In this document: piece after piece, positions 14,936 to 26,114 of the stretch
Layout: each line of letters opens with the position of its first letter
Numbering within the stretch: the stretch's first letter is position 1
Source: Actinomadura formosensis NBRC 14204
GTDB taxonomy: Bacteria > Actinomycetota > Actinomycetes > Streptosporangiales > Streptosporangiaceae
Length of the DNA: 53,132 nucleotides
NCBI RefSeq assembly: GCF_001552155.1
Contig: NZ_BCQQ01000038.1
Coordinates: forward strand, 1 to 53,132
Direction of reading: 5' to 3'
Notes under the pieces: model-generated
What the model was told of the DNA's origin: nothing
Databases searched by the model: none
What the model saw: only the letters and a program-made list of their open reading frames with translations
Position numbers and translations under genes: made by a program

Positions 14936-15517
14936 TCAGGTGTTCACCACCGGGGTGCCGGACAGGGTGACGCCTTCCGCGCGTAGTTCCTCTAGGGCCT
15001 GGTCGACGGTGGCCTTGTTGACGCCGGCGGTGAGGTCGAGCAGGACGGTGGTGCGCAGGCCCGCGCGGGCGGCGTCCACGGCGGTGGCCCGGACGCAGTG
15101 GTCGGTGGCGATGCCGACGATGTCCACGGCGTCCACGTCGCGGGCGGCGAGCCAGTCGGCGAGGGGCGTCTCGTCGTCGGAGTCGCTCTCGAAGCCGCTG
15201 TAGGCGGCGGTCTCGCGCCCTTTACTGAACACGGCCTCGATGGGGGCGAGGGTCAGGTTCGGGTGGAAGTCGGCGCCGGGCGTGCCGATCACGCAGTGCG
15301 GCGGCCACGAGTCGGCGAAATCGGGTTCGTCGGAGAAGTGGTCGCCGGGGTCGAGGTGGAAGTCGCGGGTCGCGATGATGTGCGCGTACTCGGGCCGGTG
15401 CTCGGCGACGTGCTCGGAGATGGCGGCGGCCACGTCCGCGCCGCCGGCGACGGCGAGCGAGCCGCCCTCGCAGAAGTCGTTCTGCACGTCCACGATGATC
15501 AGAGCCTTCTTGCCCAT
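14936..15517 (-). CDS. pncA: Nicotinamidase/pyrazinamidase
   Basis: 193 residues. Hydrolyses nicotinamide to nicotinate in NAD salvage. The catalytic triad is visible as Asp10 (VDVQNDF), Lys99 (FSKGRE) and Cys141 (ATDHCVRATA); the metal ligands Asp52, His54 and His60 lie in RDFHLDPGDHF. ATG 15517 follows GGGAGCGG; an upstream frame start is not supported. It lies downstream of pncB on the same strand, 71 bases apart, so nicotinamide is processed to the mononucleotide by neighbours. Confidence 0.93.
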   Translation of the reverse strand: MGKKALIIVDVQNDFCEGGSLAVAGGADVAAAISEHVAEHRPEYAHIIATRDFHLDPGDHFSDEPDFADSWPPHCVIGTPGADFHPNLTLAPIEAVFSKGRETAAYSGFESDSDDETPLADWLAARDVDAVDIVGIATDHCVRATAVDAARAGLRTTVLLDLTAGVNKATVDQALEELRAEGVTLSGTPVVNT

Positions 15518-15588
15518 GACCGCTCCCTGTCCCACTTGCCCCGCCGGATCACCCTTGACCGTACCCCCAGAGCTGCGGGGATACCGCT

Positions 15589-16908
15589 TCACGGGCGCGG
15601 GCCTCCGTCGATGAACTCGGTGGGGATCGCGGGCTCGCCCCTGGAGAGCTGGATCGCGGTCGTCGGCAGCTCCGCGACCGACCTCGCGTGGCGTTCCCTG
15701 GCCTCCCGGAGGGCCTCGCGTCCGACGACCTTGCCGTCCCGCACCAGCGGCACCTGGAGGAGGCGGTCGCGCGGGCCGGGGACGAGCTGGCCGGTGGACA
15801 CGGTCTCGGCGTAGGCGACGCCGTGCCCGTCGACGCGGCGCACGGCCGTCTTGCGCCCGCCGCGGCTCGGCTTGCCCGTCGAGCGTTTCGCGACCGGACG
15901 CATGGGCGCGCCCGGCTCGGGGCCGTCGGAGCGGGCGACGAGCTTGTAGACGAGGGACGCGGTGGGGGCGCCGGAGCCGGTGACGAGCGAGGTGCCGACG
16001 CCGTACCCGTCGACGGGGGTGGCGGCCAGCGCGGCGATGCCGAACTCGTCCAGGTCGCCGGTGACCACGATGCGCGTGTCGCGTGCGCCCAGGGCGTCGA
16101 GCTGGTCGCGGACGCGGCGGGCCACCACGCCGAGGTCGCCGCTGTCGATCCGGACGGCCCCCAGCGACGGCCCGGCCAGTTCCACGGCCGTCCGCACGGC
16201 CCGCTCCACGTCGTAGGTGTCGACCAGCAGCGTCGTGCCGTGGCCGAGCGAGGCGAGCTGCGCCTCGAACGCGTGCCGCTCGCCGTCGTGCAGGAGCGTG
16301 AACGAATGCGCGCTCGTCCCGGCGGTCGGCACGCCGTGGCGCCGGCCCGCCTCCAGGTTGGACGTGGTGGTGAACCCGGCGATGTAGGCGGCGCGGGCGG
16401 CGGCCACGGCGGCGCGCTCGTGGGTGCGCCGCGATCCCATCTCGATGAGCGGGCGCCCCTGCGCGGCCTGCACCATCCGGGACGCGGCGGACGCGATCGC
16501 GCAGTCGTGGTTCAGGATCGACAGCGCCAGCGTCTCCAGCAGGACGGCCTCGCCGAACGTCCCCTCGACCACCAGGATCGGTGAATCCGGGAAGTAGCAG
16601 TCGCCTTCGGCGTAGCCCCAGACGTTCCCGCTGAACCGGTACTTCTCCAGCCAGTGCGCGGTGGGTTCGTCCACGATGCCGTTGGAAGTGAGGAACTCCA
16701 GTTCGGCGGCGTCGAACCGGAACGCCTCGATCGCGTCCAGCAGCCGCCCGGTGCCCGCGACGACCCCGTACCGGCGCCCGGCCGGCAGGTGCCGCGCGAA
16801 CACCTCGAAGATCGCGCGGCGGTCGGCGGTCCCGCTGCGCAGGGCGGCCTGCAGCATGGTCAGCTCGTACCGGTCGGTCAGCAGGGCGGTGCCGTCACCA
16901 AGGTCCAC
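15589..16908 (-). CDS. pncB: Nicotinate phosphoribosyltransferase
   Basis: 439 residues from GTG 16908. Converts nicotinate and PRPP to nicotinate mononucleotide. Family landmarks are [13 protein letters not shown] at the N-terminus, the [20 protein letters not shown] block, [12 protein letters not shown] with the active-site His, [19 protein letters not shown] and [11 protein letters not shown]. The GTG has AAGG 8 bases before it and the protein then starts at the conserved block; ATG 16941 upstream adds 11 residues and lacks a ribosome site. Divergent from clpS, as in M. tuberculosis Rv1330c/Rv1331. Confidence 0.9.
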   Translation of the reverse strand: MDLGDGTALLTDRYELTMLQAALRSGTADRRAIFEVFARHLPAGRRYGVVAGTGRLLDAIEAFRFDAAELEFLTSNGIVDEPTAHWLEKYRFSGNVWGYAEGDCYFPDSPILVVEGTFGEAVLLETLALSILNHDCAIASAASRMVQAAQGRPLIEMGSRRTHERAAVAAARAAYIAGFTTTSNLEAGRRHGVPTAGTSAHSFTLLHDGERHAFEAQLASLGHGTTLLVDTYDVERAVRTAVELAGPSLGAVRIDSGDLGVVARRVRDQLDALGARDTRIVVTGDLDEFGIAALAATPVDGYGVGTSLVTGSGAPTASLVYKLVARSDGPEPGAPMRPVAKRSTGKPSRGGRKTAVRRVDGHGVAYAETVSTGQLVPGPRDRLLQVPLVRDGKVVGREALREARERHARSVAELPTTAIQLSRGEPAIPTEFIDGGPRP

Positions 16909-17038
16909 AAGTGGAACCTTAAGGGCGACTATGGGCACCATGGGTGTGCGGGCCCGCGCACCCGGGCGGGGATCGGCGCATAGCATCGGGTGCGGTGGGC
17001 GGACCGCCATCACCGAAAGAAAGGGGGCGAACCGGGCA

Positions 17039-17344
17039 ATGAGCGCCATGAGCACGGCGCCCGCACCGGTCGAGCTGGAACGGCCGGACGCCGCGGAGGA
17101 CGTGAGCGCCGACCGGCCCTGGCTCGCGATCGTCTGGAACGACCCGATCAACCTGATGTCGTACGTCACGTACGTGTTCCAGGCCGTTTTCGGCTACCCC
17201 AAGACGAAGGCCGAGAAGCTGATGCTCGACGTCCATCACAAGGGCCGCGCGGTCGTGGCGAACGGCACCCGCGAGGAGATGGAGCGGGACGTGGAGATCC
17301 TGCACTCCTACGGGCTGTGGGCGACGGTGAAGCGGGACGACTGA
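17039..17344 (+). CDS. clpS: ATP-dependent Clp protease adaptor ClpS
   Basis: 101 residues. Delivers N-degron substrates to the Clp AAA+ unfoldase. Key features are the substrate-pocket segment [15 protein letters not shown], the ClpS core [15 protein letters not shown] and [15 protein letters not shown]. The Asp-Pro-Ile-Asn pocket is intact. An AAGGGGG site precedes the ATG by 11 bases. First gene of the clpS-DUF2017-mec run. Confidence 0.93.
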   Translation: MSAMSTAPAPVELERPDAAEDVSADRPWLAIVWNDPINLMSYVTYVFQAVFGYPKTKAEKLMLDVHHKGRAVVANGTREEMERDVEILHSYGLWATVKRDD

Positions 17345-17347
17345 GCG

Positions 17348-17875
17348 ATGAGCCACGTGAAGAAGACCCGCGAGGGCATCAGGATCCGGCTGGAGCCGGA
17401 GGAGGCCGCGCTGCTGCGGGCCCTGATGGAGCAGTTGCTCGCGCTGCTGGGCGAGGCGCCGGGCGGGGACGACGAGCTGGCCTCGCTGGGCATCGCGGAG
17501 AACGCCGCGACGCCGGACGACCCGGTGCTGGCGCGGCTGTTCCCGGACGCGTACCGCGACGACGGCGAGGCGGCCGGGGAGTTCCGCCGCTACACCGAGA
17601 TGGGCCTGCGGGACGGCAAGCGCGAGGCCGCCGGGATGGTGCTGGACGCGCTGGGCGCCGAGGGCGGGAAGATCGTCCTGGACGACAAGCAGGCGCAGGG
17701 CTGGCTGCGCGCGCTGAACGACGTCCGGCTGGCGCTGGGCACCCGGCTCGACATCACCGAGGACTGGTACGAGGAGGCGGAGCACATGGACCCGCGTGAC
17801 TCTCGCACCCCCATGTTCGCCGCCTACGACTGGCTGACGATGCTCCAGGAGAGCCTGGTTCGCGTCCTCTGGTGA
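17348..17875 (+). CDS. DUF2017 domain protein
   Basis: 175 residues, 3 bases after clpS. Helical protein with the family blocks GIRIRLEPEEAALLRALMEQ, DPVLARLFPDAYRDD, EFRRYTEMGLRDGK and LNDVRLALGTRLDITEDWYE. It corresponds in position and sequence type to Rv1332. Function unknown; constant linkage with clpS hints at proteolysis control, which is inference. Confidence 0.88.
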   Translation: MSHVKKTREGIRIRLEPEEAALLRALMEQLLALLGEAPGGDDELASLGIAENAATPDDPVLARLFPDAYRDDGEAAGEFRRYTEMGLRDGKREAAGMVLDALGAEGGKIVLDDKQAQGWLRALNDVRLALGTRLDITEDWYEEAEHMDPRDSRTPMFAAYDWLTMLQESLVRVLW

Positions 17876-17895
17876 CCGTTCCATAAGCTCGGACC

Positions 17896-18315
17896 ATGCT
17901 GACGATCGAGCGCGCCCTCGTGGAGAAGATCATCGCGCACGCGCGCGCCGACCACCCGGACGAGGCGTGCGGAATCATCGCCGGCCCGGTCGGTTCGGAC
18001 CGTCCCGTCCGGTACGTCGCCATGGTGAACGCCGAGCGCTCCCCGACCTTCTACCGGTTCGACTCCCAGGAGCAGTTGAAGGTGTGGCGGGAGATGGACG
18101 ACCGGGACGAGGAGCCGGTGGTGATCTACCACTCGCACACGGCGACGGAGGCGTACCCGTCCCGGACCGACATCTCCTACGCGTCCGAGCCGGACGCGCA
18201 CTACGTGCTCGTGTCGACCCGCGAGGAGGACGACACCGAGTTCCGGTCGTTCCGGATCGTGGACGGTGAGGTCTCCGAGGAAGAGGTCACCATCGTCGAC
18301 GCCTTCGAGGCGTGA
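17896..18315 (+). CDS. mec: JAMM/M67 metallopeptidase Mec
   Basis: 139 residues. Zinc peptidase that frees cysteine from the CysO-cysteine adduct. The JAMM motif is complete: Glu23 (DEACGIIAG) and HSHTATEAYPSRTD (two His, Ser and Asp). With cysO and cysM just downstream it forms the thiocarboxylate route to cysteine known from M. tuberculosis Rv1334-Rv1336. Confidence 0.92.
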   Translation: MLTIERALVEKIIAHARADHPDEACGIIAGPVGSDRPVRYVAMVNAERSPTFYRFDSQEQLKVWREMDDRDEEPVVIYHSHTATEAYPSRTDISYASEPDAHYVLVSTREEDDTEFRSFRIVDGEVSEEEVTIVDAFEA

Positions 18316-18576
18316 GGCGGCACGGATCGGCATGGTCGCGGCCGGTAAACTGGTCGACATGTGGACGAGCGGGCATGAGGCGGACGGCGTGCGACGCCGC
18401 GCCGGGTCCGCCGCCGTGCCACCCGTGCAGAGCTTCCTGTTCGGGCACTCGCGCGCCGAAGTCGTCTACGACTGTCGCTGACGCGCTGATCTCGCCTGGA
18501 ATCATCCCGCCGCCCGTCCGGTTGTGACGCAGAGGGGCGGGAAGCCCCCGTACGAACGTAGAAGGAGATCACCGCG
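18316..18576. other. Gap between mec and cysO
   Basis: 261 bases with an unusual break inside an otherwise tight block. A 40-codon frame from ATG 18360 (MWTSGHEADGVRRRAG, ending AEVVYDCR at 18481) exists but has no clear ribosome site. It could be a leader peptide of the cysteine genes or nothing. GGTAAACTGG at 18346-18355 might be part of a promoter. Confidence 0.3.
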
Positions 18577-18849
18577 ATGGCGATCGAGGTCCGGATCCCG
18601 ACGATCCTCCGCAACCTGACCGACGGCGCGAAGGCCGTGGAGGGCAAGGGCGACACGCTGGACGAGCTGTTCACCGACCTGGACACCCGGCACCCCGGCC
18701 TGCGCGACCGGCTGGTGGACGACAAGGGCCTGCGCAAGTTCGTCAACGTCTACCTCAACGACGAGGACGTCCGTTTCCTCGGCGGGCTGGACACGCAGGT
18801 CGCCGACGGCGACAACGTCACCGTCCTGCCGGCCGTCGCCGGCGGCTGA
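18577..18849 (+). CDS. cysO: Sulfur-carrier protein CysO (MoaD/ThiS fold)
   Basis: 90 residues, beta-grasp fold, ending in the Gly-Gly needed for thiocarboxylation (AVAGG). Start ATG has a perfect AAGGAG ribosome site. It carries sulfide for CysM; Mec later releases cysteine. Spacing of 21 bases to cysM. Confidence 0.93.
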   Translation: MAIEVRIPTILRNLTDGAKAVEGKGDTLDELFTDLDTRHPGLRDRLVDDKGLRKFVNVYLNDEDVRFLGGLDTQVADGDNVTVLPAVAGG

Positions 18850-19818
<969 letters not shown>

Positions 19819-19948
19819 CCCGGCCGGTTCTGGGCCCGCCCCGGCGGGTACGGCGTCCCGCCCGGCACGGTAGAGTGCGTTTTCGAACGTGATTCTAGTA
19901 TCGGGCCGGCGGGACGGCCGCCGCCCCGGCCGGCGTGGGGGTGTGCGG

Positions 19949-20743
19949 ATGAGCGGGTTCGGCGAGGCGACCGCCGTCGAGCGGGTCGGCGACGGCCGGT
20001 ACGAGGCCGTCCTGGACGGCGACTTCGGGTTCGCCGAGGCGCTCAACGGCGGCTACCTGATGGCCCTGCTCGGCCGCGCCGCCGTGGACGCCTCCCCGCA
20101 CGCGCACCCCGTCTCGACCGCGACCAACTTCCACCGCGTCGCCAAGCCCGGCCCCGCCCAGGTGATCGTCCAGCCCCGCAAGGAGGGCCGGACGGCGGCG
20201 TCGGCGTTCGTCACACTCGTCCAGGACGACCGTCCCGTCGTGGACGCGCTGATCACCACCGGCACCCTCGACGCCGGCGCCGAGCCCGGGTACGCCGGGC
20301 AGGCGCCCGCGCCGGTGCCGCCGCTGGAGGAGTGCACCGAGTTCCAGCCGCCCACCGGCAGCCGCGGCTTCGCCGACCAGATCGACATGCGCTTCGACCG
20401 GGCGACGATGGGCTGGCTCGACGGGCGGCCGAGCGGCAGCCCCGAGATCCGCGCCTGGTTCCGGCACCGGGACGGCTACGCGGTGGACGCGTTCTCCCTC
20501 GCCCTCGCCGTGGACGCGCTGCCGCCCGTCGCGCTGAACCTCGGCGCGCTGGGCTGGGCGCCGACCGTCGAGCTGACCTGGCACATGCGGGCCGTCCCCG
20601 CGCCCGGCTGGCTCACCGTCCACGGCACCGGCCGGCTCCTCGCCGACGGCTGGTTCGACGAGGAGGTCGAGGTGTGGGACCGCGCCGGCCGGCTCGTCGC
20701 GCAGAGCCGCCAGATCGCCCGCGTCCCCCGCACCCGCTCCTGA
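19949..20743 (+). CDS. Acyl-CoA thioesterase, double hotdog (TesB-like)
   Basis: 264 residues. Two hotdog halves: the first with FAEALNGGYLMALLGRAAVD and STATNFHRVAKPGPAQVIVQ, the second with DAFSLALAVDALPPVALNLG and VELTWHMRAVPAPGWLTVHG. It belongs to the thioesterase family of acyl-CoA hydrolases; substrate unknown. It occupies the place where, as I recall, the mycobacterial block has a rhomboid-like gene (Rv1337). ATG 19949 is preferred over a longer frame because of GGGGGTG upstream and the family start. Confidence 0.82.
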   Translation: MSGFGEATAVERVGDGRYEAVLDGDFGFAEALNGGYLMALLGRAAVDASPHAHPVSTATNFHRVAKPGPAQVIVQPRKEGRTAASAFVTLVQDDRPVVDALITTGTLDAGAEPGYAGQAPAPVPPLEECTEFQPPTGSRGFADQIDMRFDRATMGWLDGRPSGSPEIRAWFRHRDGYAVDAFSLALAVDALPPVALNLGALGWAPTVELTWHMRAVPAPGWLTVHGTGRLLADGWFDEEVEVWDRAGRLVAQSRQIARVPRTRS

Positions 20744-20939
20744 CCCCGGAGGCTTGCGAAGCGTTTCTGCGTGGGGGGCGCCCCCGGGGGCTTGTGAACG
20801 GATTCACCGGCGTTTCGCCCGGGTAACCGACAGGATCGCGCGCGAGGTACGTGACCTGGACGGTTTTCCGGCGCATGGGGGTGTGATGTCCGACGCATGA
20901 CGCACCCGGACGGGGCCCGGTCGCCTAGCCTTGGACACC

Positions 20940-21779
20940 ATGTCAGATCCATCCCGGGGGGGCGGCCTCCCAGACGCTCCCATCGGGATCTTCGACAGCG
21001 GTTTCGGCGGGCTGACCGTGGCCCGCGCGATCCTCGACCAGCTGCCGAACGAGCCGATCATCTACCTGGGGGACTCGGCCCGCCAGCCCTACGGCCCGCG
21101 TCCCATCGCCGAGGTCCGCGCGTACGCCCTCGAAATGCTCGACCGGCTCGTCGAGGAGGGCGTGAAGATGCTGGTGATCGCCTGCAACAGCGCCAGCTCG
21201 GCGATGCTGCGGGACGCCCGCGAACGCTACGACGTCCCGGTCGTGGAGGTCATCAACCCCGCCACCCGGCGCGCGGCCCGCGCCACCTCCACCGGCCGGG
21301 TCGGGCTGATCGCCACGCAGGCCACCGTGACCAGCCGGGCCTACGACGACGCGTTCGCCGCCGCCCCGCACATCGAGCTGGTCAGCGCCGCCTGCCCCCG
21401 CTTCGTCGAGTTCGTCGAGGCGGGCGTGACGATGAGCGACGAACTGCTGGAGGCCGCCCGCGAGTACCTGGGGCCGATCGTGGACGCCGGCTGCGACACG
21501 CTCATCCTCGGCTGCACCCACTACCCGCTTTTGACCGGCGTCATCTCGTATGTCGTGGGGGACGGGGTCACACTGGTCTCAAGCGCCGACGAGACCGCCA
21601 AGGACGTGTACCGGGTACTGCACGACCGGGGACTGGCCCGCATCGAGGCGACGCCCCGGCCGCGGCACCGGTTCCGCGCCACCGGCGACCCCGCCGTGTT
21701 CGCCGAGCTAGGCCGCCGCTTCCTCGGGCCGGAGATCGGCTCGGTGGAGACGACGCTGAACGACGCCCTGACCACCTGA
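20940..21779 (+). CDS. murI: Glutamate racemase
   Basis: 279 residues. Makes D-glutamate for peptidoglycan. Asp19-Ser20 in [15 protein letters not shown], Cys82 in VIACNSASS and Cys192-His194 in LGCTHYPLL form the two-base catalytic set. No ribosome site is seen before the ATG; an upstream TAGCCT at 20926-20931 could be a -10, so the mRNA may be leaderless. A 35-base gap leads to the phosphodiesterase gene. Confidence 0.93.
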   Translation: MSDPSRGGGLPDAPIGIFDSGFGGLTVARAILDQLPNEPIIYLGDSARQPYGPRPIAEVRAYALEMLDRLVEEGVKMLVIACNSASSAMLRDARERYDVPVVEVINPATRRAARATSTGRVGLIATQATVTSRAYDDAFAAAPHIELVSAACPRFVEFVEAGVTMSDELLEAAREYLGPIVDAGCDTLILGCTHYPLLTGVISYVVGDGVTLVSSADETAKDVYRVLHDRGLARIEATPRPRHRFRATGDPAVFAELGRRFLGPEIGSVETTLNDALTT

Positions 21780-21825
21780 CATCCCGGGGACACCGAAGGA
21801 CAGGGACACCAGAGGAGGAGTGAGC

Positions 21826-22575
21826 GTGCGGGTCACTGTGATCGGTTGCTCCGGCAGTTTCCCCGGGCCGGACAGCCCCGCGTCCAGTTACCTGGTCGAG
21901 GCGGACGGGTTCTCCATGCTCCTCGACATCGGCAACGGCGCGATCGGGACCCTCCAGCGCTTCCACCACGTGCTGGACATCGACGCCATCTGCATCTCGC
22001 ACCTGCATCCCGACCACTGCCTGGACCTCACCGTGTACTGGATCGCGCGGACCTACTGTCCGGACGGTCCCGCGCCCCGCATCCCGGTCTACGGCCCCCA
22101 CGGCACCGCCGAGCACATGATCAAGGCGTACGAGCTGGCGCCGAACCCGGAGATGACCGGCACGTTCGACTTCCTGACGCTGGAGCCGGGGCCGATGCGC
22201 ATCGGCCCGTTCACCGTGACCACCGCGCTGATGAACCATCCCGTCGAGGCGTACGGGCTGCGGATCGAGCACGGCGGCGGCGTGCTGACCTACTCGGGCG
22301 ACACCGGGCACAGCGACGCCCTCGTCCGGCTCGCCCGCGGCTCCGACCTCTTCCTCTGCGAGGCGGCGTTCGCGCAGCGTCCCGACCTGCCGCCCAACAT
22401 GCACCTGACCGGCCGGGAGGCGGGCGAGCACGCGGAACGCGCCGGTGTCGGCAGGCTCGTCCTCACCCACCTGCTGCCGTGGAACGACCCGGCCGAGACG
22501 CTCGCCGAGGCCAAGGACAGCGGCTTCGGCGGCCCCATCGAACTCGCCGAGGTCGGCGCGGTCTACGACCTGTGA
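21826..22575 (+). CDS. Metallo-beta-lactamase-fold hydrolase, cyclic-nucleotide phosphodiesterase type
   Basis: 249 residues. Binuclear metal motif SHLHPDH at 58-64 and further ligands in [10 protein letters not shown] and VLTHLLPW. Gene order places it opposite Rv1339, an enzyme reported to act as an atypical class II cAMP phosphodiesterase; I infer the same role. The GTG at 21826 lies 6 bases after GAGGAGGA, better than the GTG at 21820 that abuts the site. Confidence 0.85.
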   Translation: MRVTVIGCSGSFPGPDSPASSYLVEADGFSMLLDIGNGAIGTLQRFHHVLDIDAICISHLHPDHCLDLTVYWIARTYCPDGPAPRIPVYGPHGTAEHMIKAYELAPNPEMTGTFDFLTLEPGPMRIGPFTVTTALMNHPVEAYGLRIEHGGGVLTYSGDTGHSDALVRLARGSDLFLCEAAFAQRPDLPPNMHLTGREAGEHAERAGVGRLVLTHLLPWNDPAETLAEAKDSGFGGPIELAEVGAVYDL

Positions 22576-22627
22576 GCGCCGCGGACCCGTCCCCCCGCCC
22601 GCCCGCCCGGCCGCTAGGGTGGGGCGC

Positions 22628-23347
22628 ATGGCCCGCCCCGATGCTCGCGCTTCAGACCAGCTCCGTCCCGTCCGGATCCAGCGCGGATGGCTCGACCACG
22701 CGGAAGGGTCGGCGCTCATCGAGTTCGGCGCGACCCGGGTACTGTGCGCCGCGTCCGTGCAGGACTCGGTGCCCCGCTGGCGGCGTGACAGCGGCCTCGG
22801 CTGGGTCACCGCCGAGTACGCGATGCTGCCCCGCGCCACCAACACCCGCAACGACCGCGAGTCGGTCAAGGGGCGGATCGGCGGCCGCACCCACGAGATC
22901 TCCCGGCTGATCGGCCGTTCGGTCCGCGCGTGCCTCGACTTCAAGGCGCTCGGCGAGAACACCGTCCAGCTCGACTGCGATGTCCTGCAAGCGGACGGCG
23001 GCACCCGCACCGCCGCGATCACCGGTGCCTATGTGGCGCTGGCCGACGCGGTGACCTGGATGCGCGAGCGCAAACTCCTCAGGGGCGACCCGCTGATCAC
23101 CTCGGTCTCCGCGGTCAGCGTCGGGGTCGTGGACGGAGAGTCCCGCCTCGACCTCTGCTACGAGGAGGACTCCGCCGCCGGCACCGACATGAACGTCGTC
23201 TGCACCGGTGACGGCCGGTTCGTCGAGGTGCAGGGCACCGCCGAGGGCGCCCCGTTCGACCGCGCCGAACTGGACGCGCTGCTCGATCTCGCCGCCGGCG
23301 GCTGCGCCGAGCTGACCCGGCTGCAGAAGGAGGCCCTCGGCCGATGA
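22628..23347 (+). CDS. rph: Ribonuclease PH
   Basis: 239 residues. Phosphorolytic 3' trimming of tRNA precursors. Typical blocks: [74 protein letters not shown] and [12 protein letters not shown]. Overlaps rdgB as ATGA, so the pair is coupled, as in many actinobacteria. Confidence 0.95.
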   Translation: MARPDARASDQLRPVRIQRGWLDHAEGSALIEFGATRVLCAASVQDSVPRWRRDSGLGWVTAEYAMLPRATNTRNDRESVKGRIGGRTHEISRLIGRSVRACLDFKALGENTVQLDCDVLQADGGTRTAAITGAYVALADAVTWMRERKLLRGDPLITSVSAVSVGVVDGESRLDLCYEEDSAAGTDMNVVCTGDGRFVEVQGTAEGAPFDRAELDALLDLAAGGCAELTRLQKEALGR

Positions 23348-23946
23348 GCCGGATCGTCCTCGCCACCCGCAACAAGGGCAAGATCGCCGAGCTGAACCGC
23401 ATCCTCGGCGGCCTCGACGTCGTCGGCCTCGACGAGTTCCCCGGCGCACCCGACGTGCCCGAGACTGAGCTGACGTTCGAGGGCAACGCCCTCCTCAAGG
23501 CCCGCGCGATCGCCGCGTTCACCGGCCTGCCCGCCGTCGCCGACGACTCCGGCCTGTGCGTGGACGCGCTGAACGGCATGCCCGGCGTCCTGTCCGCCCG
23601 CTGGTCCGGCCGCTTCGGCGCCGCCACCGGCGACCGGGACACCGCGAACCTGCAGCTCCTCCTCGACCAGCTCTCCGACGTCGCCGACGAGCACCGCGGC
23701 GCCGCCTTCGTCTGCGCCGCCGTCCTCGTCACCCCGGACGGCACCGAACGCTGCGTCGAGGGCCGCATGCACGGCACGATCATCCGCGAACCCCGGGGCG
23801 TGAACGGTTTCGGCTACGACCCCATCTTCGTCCCCGACGGCGGAACCCGCACCAACGCGGAGATGACCCCCGCGGAAAAGGACGCGATCAGCCACCGGGG
23901 CAAGGCATTCACCCTGCTGACCCAGGAGGGGTTCCCGCTGGGCTGA
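23344..23946 (+). CDS. rdgB: XTP/dITP diphosphatase (RdgB/HAM1)
   Basis: 200 residues. House-cleaning pyrophosphatase for non-canonical purine nucleotides. N-terminal [16 protein letters not shown], the catalytic loop [30 protein letters not shown] and SHRGKAF are all present. Last gene of the conserved block; the next genes converge from the minus strand. Confidence 0.95.
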   Translation: MSRIVLATRNKGKIAELNRILGGLDVVGLDEFPGAPDVPETELTFEGNALLKARAIAAFTGLPAVADDSGLCVDALNGMPGVLSARWSGRFGAATGDRDTANLQLLLDQLSDVADEHRGAAFVCAAVLVTPDGTERCVEGRMHGTIIREPRGVNGFGYDPIFVPDGGTRTNAEMTPAEKDAISHRGKAFTLLTQEGFPLG

Positions 23947-23994
23947 CTCGCCCTCACCTGTGCGAGCGTTTCATCCTCGCCCCGTGCTCCGATG

Positions 23995-24963
23995 TCAGCG
24001 GGCGATGCCCTCCGTCTCCGGGAGGCCCCGCCCGGCACCGCGGACGAGGCCGGGCAGCCGGTGCCAGCCGACCGTCTCGATGACGCTCAGCACGGACGGC
24101 CGGAGATGGTCGAGGACGAGCGTCCCGCCGGCGGGCAGCCGGGCGGCGAGCCGCGCCAGCAGGTCGAGCCCGCCCAGGTCGATGAAGCCGAGCCGGGACA
24201 GGTCGAGATGGACGCCACCGTGCCGCGCCATCACCTGCGCCAGCCGCGCGGCGACCGCCCCGTGCCGGGTGGCGTCCAGTTCGCCTTCGAGCCGCAGCCC
24301 GGCCGGTGCGAACGTGCGCACCATCCTCAGGACTCCGTCATCGAACTCGGGGTCCACCTCCACGAGGACTTCGTGGAGGTCGCGGAGGGCGATGAGCTGA
24401 TCCGGCGGGCACGCGCGCCGGTCGATCTGGCAGATGGCCATCGCCATCGTGCTCGGTGCGACGGCGCCGCCGAGCCGGTGTTCGCACCCCAGCATCCGGC
24501 CGGGCTCGTCCAGCAGCCAGGTGTAGTCGGTGGTGAGGCGTACCGCGCGGAAGCCCTGCCCGAACGCCTCGCCGATCTCCCGCTCGACGGTGTCCAGCAT
24601 CCTGGCCGGTTCGAAGGCGCCGCTCCGGTCGAGGCAGGCGTCCTCCCGCGAGATGACCCGCAGCCGGCCCGCCCGCAGGTGGTCGTGCACGTCGATGCGG
24701 TGCCCGAGGCCGGGGAGCCGGCCGGCGGGGGTGTCGGTGACGTACACGACCTTCTCGCCGGTCAGCAGCCCCTCATGGACGAACGGCCCGATGACCCGGC
24801 CGCGTTCTTCCGGGCCGCTGTAGGCCAGCCAGCCGTGGTCTCCGGGCAGGATGGCGCCGACGGAACGTTCGGCGACCCAGGATGTGCCCATGGCGTGCCC
24901 GCCGGGTTCAAGACGGATCTGGTCAGCGTACGCCGCAGGGGAGGTGGTGGAAGCCCGGCGCAT
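23995..24963 (-). CDS. MEDS-domain plus STAS-domain regulator
   Basis: 322 residues. An N-terminal MEDS (DcmR-type sensory) domain spans about 30-200 (GDHGWLAYSGPEERGRVIGP, LLTGEKVVYVTDTP, AVRLTTDYTWLLDEPG), followed by a C-terminal STAS domain (FAPAGLRLEGELDATRHGAV, HLDLSRLGFIDLGGLDLLAR). STAS proteins act as anti-sigma-factor antagonists; the expected phospho-Ser position lies in the SRLGFIDLGG turn but I cannot prove it. ATG 24963 follows GAGG and overlaps the upstream gene by 41 bases. Upstream partner carries MEDS plus HATPase, so the pair looks like a switch with a shared type of sensor. Confidence 0.78.
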   Translation of the reverse strand: MRRASTTSPAAYADQIRLEPGGHAMGTSWVAERSVGAILPGDHGWLAYSGPEERGRVIGPFVHEGLLTGEKVVYVTDTPAGRLPGLGHRIDVHDHLRAGRLRVISREDACLDRSGAFEPARMLDTVEREIGEAFGQGFRAVRLTTDYTWLLDEPGRMLGCEHRLGGAVAPSTMAMAICQIDRRACPPDQLIALRDLHEVLVEVDPEFDDGVLRMVRTFAPAGLRLEGELDATRHGAVAARLAQVMARHGGVHLDLSRLGFIDLGGLDLLARLAARLPAGGTLVLDHLRPSVLSVIETVGWHRLPGLVRGAGRGLPETEGIAR

Positions 24964-25954
24964 GGAAATCCTCACGCTCTGTGCAGGTGGATCGGTCCGT
25001 GCGGGGAAGGTCGTGCCGTAGCCGGACGGCCGTGCCGCCCTCGCCCGTCCGGATCTGGACGGCGGAGCACAGCAGCCGCACGGCCCACAGCCCGAACCGT
25101 CCGCCGGACGCCGTGCCGGCCGGTCGCGGCGGGAGCAGGCCGTGGCCCGCGCCGGGCGGCCACCGTCCCTCGTCGGTGACCTCGCAGACGAGAGCGGAGG
25201 CGCCGTCCGCGGCGTCCGTCCACATGCGCAGGGTGAGCGGCGGTTCGCCGTGCCGGAGCGCGTTCGTCACGACCTCGGTGACCGCGACCAGCAGCCGTTG
25301 CAGGTCCTCCTCCGGCAGCGGCGTCTGCCGCGCGCATTCGGTGACGTAGGCGCGCAGCCAGTACAGGTCGGGCCGCGCGTCGATCGGCAGCGTGTCGGCG
25401 TCGGGCGGCGGGGCGGGCAGCGGTTCGGCGTCGCAGCGGGCGCAGAACGTCCACGGGTCGACGAAACCGGGATTGGCGAGGGCGCGTGTGCCGCGCACGG
25501 TCTCCGGGTGGGTCCTGCGCCCGGACGCGATGACGGCGGCGGGCAGTGTGGCCGCGTACGGGCACATGACGGACGCGCCCGTATCGAGGAGCGCGATGTT
25601 CAGCAGCGCCTCGGTCCGCTGCCATTCGACGACCTCCAGCGGGGACCGCGACGCCCACACCGGCTCGCCGAGGAGGCGTAACCTGCGGCCCCGGCCGGCG
25701 GCCCGGCCGGCGGCGCCGAGGCAGTCGGCCAGCGTCCGGGACGGGTGGGCGTACCAGGTCGCCGCGTCGGTGAACTCCACGGCGGACGCGGCGGACCCGA
25801 GCGCATCGCGCAGCAGCGTCTCCCGGGCGGTCCCGCACACGGCGAGGACGCGGTCGCCCGCCTCGACGCCCGCGGACAGGAACGGCACGGTGCCGCCGAG
25901 GAACTCCTCCACCCCGTCGTAGGGCAGTACGCGATGCGTGAAGTGGTCGCTCAC
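24923..25954 (-). CDS. MEDS-domain plus HATPase regulator (anti-sigma/kinase type)
   Basis: 343 residues. N-terminal MEDS domain (about 8-175: FTHRVLPYDGVEEFLGGTVP, AGVEAGDRVLAVCGT, RLLGEPVWASRSPLEVVEWQ) and C-terminal RsbW-like HATPase with N box LLVAVTEVVTNALRHG, G1 VTDEGRWPPG and GGRFGLWAVRLL. A pair of Cys in TFCARCDAEP lies in the linker. Such proteins bind ligands or redox signals and phosphorylate STAS partners; the likely partner is the next gene. The GTG start is preceded by GGGATCTCC, a weak site. Confidence 0.78.
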   Translation of the reverse strand: MSDHFTHRVLPYDGVEEFLGGTVPFLSAGVEAGDRVLAVCGTARETLLRDALGSAASAVEFTDAATWYAHPSRTLADCLGAAGRAAGRGRRLRLLGEPVWASRSPLEVVEWQRTEALLNIALLDTGASVMCPYAATLPAAVIASGRRTHPETVRGTRALANPGFVDPWTFCARCDAEPLPAPPPDADTLPIDARPDLYWLRAYVTECARQTPLPEEDLQRLLVAVTEVVTNALRHGEPPLTLRMWTDAADGASALVCEVTDEGRWPPGAGHGLLPPRPAGTASGGRFGLWAVRLLCSAVQIRTGEGGTAVRLRHDLPRTDRSTCTEREDFHAPGFHHLPCGVR

Positions 25955-26114
25955 GGAGATCCCGACGCTTCTGTGATCATGATGTCACCGAATGTGCGTG
26001 CCGGATGGACCAGACCAGCATAGGCCCTCCGCCCCCGCCCTGCCGAGGCTCCTTTCCATATACCACGACATTTTGTCAAATCGCCTGTCCGGAATCCCTG
26101 CGGGGTCACGTCCC

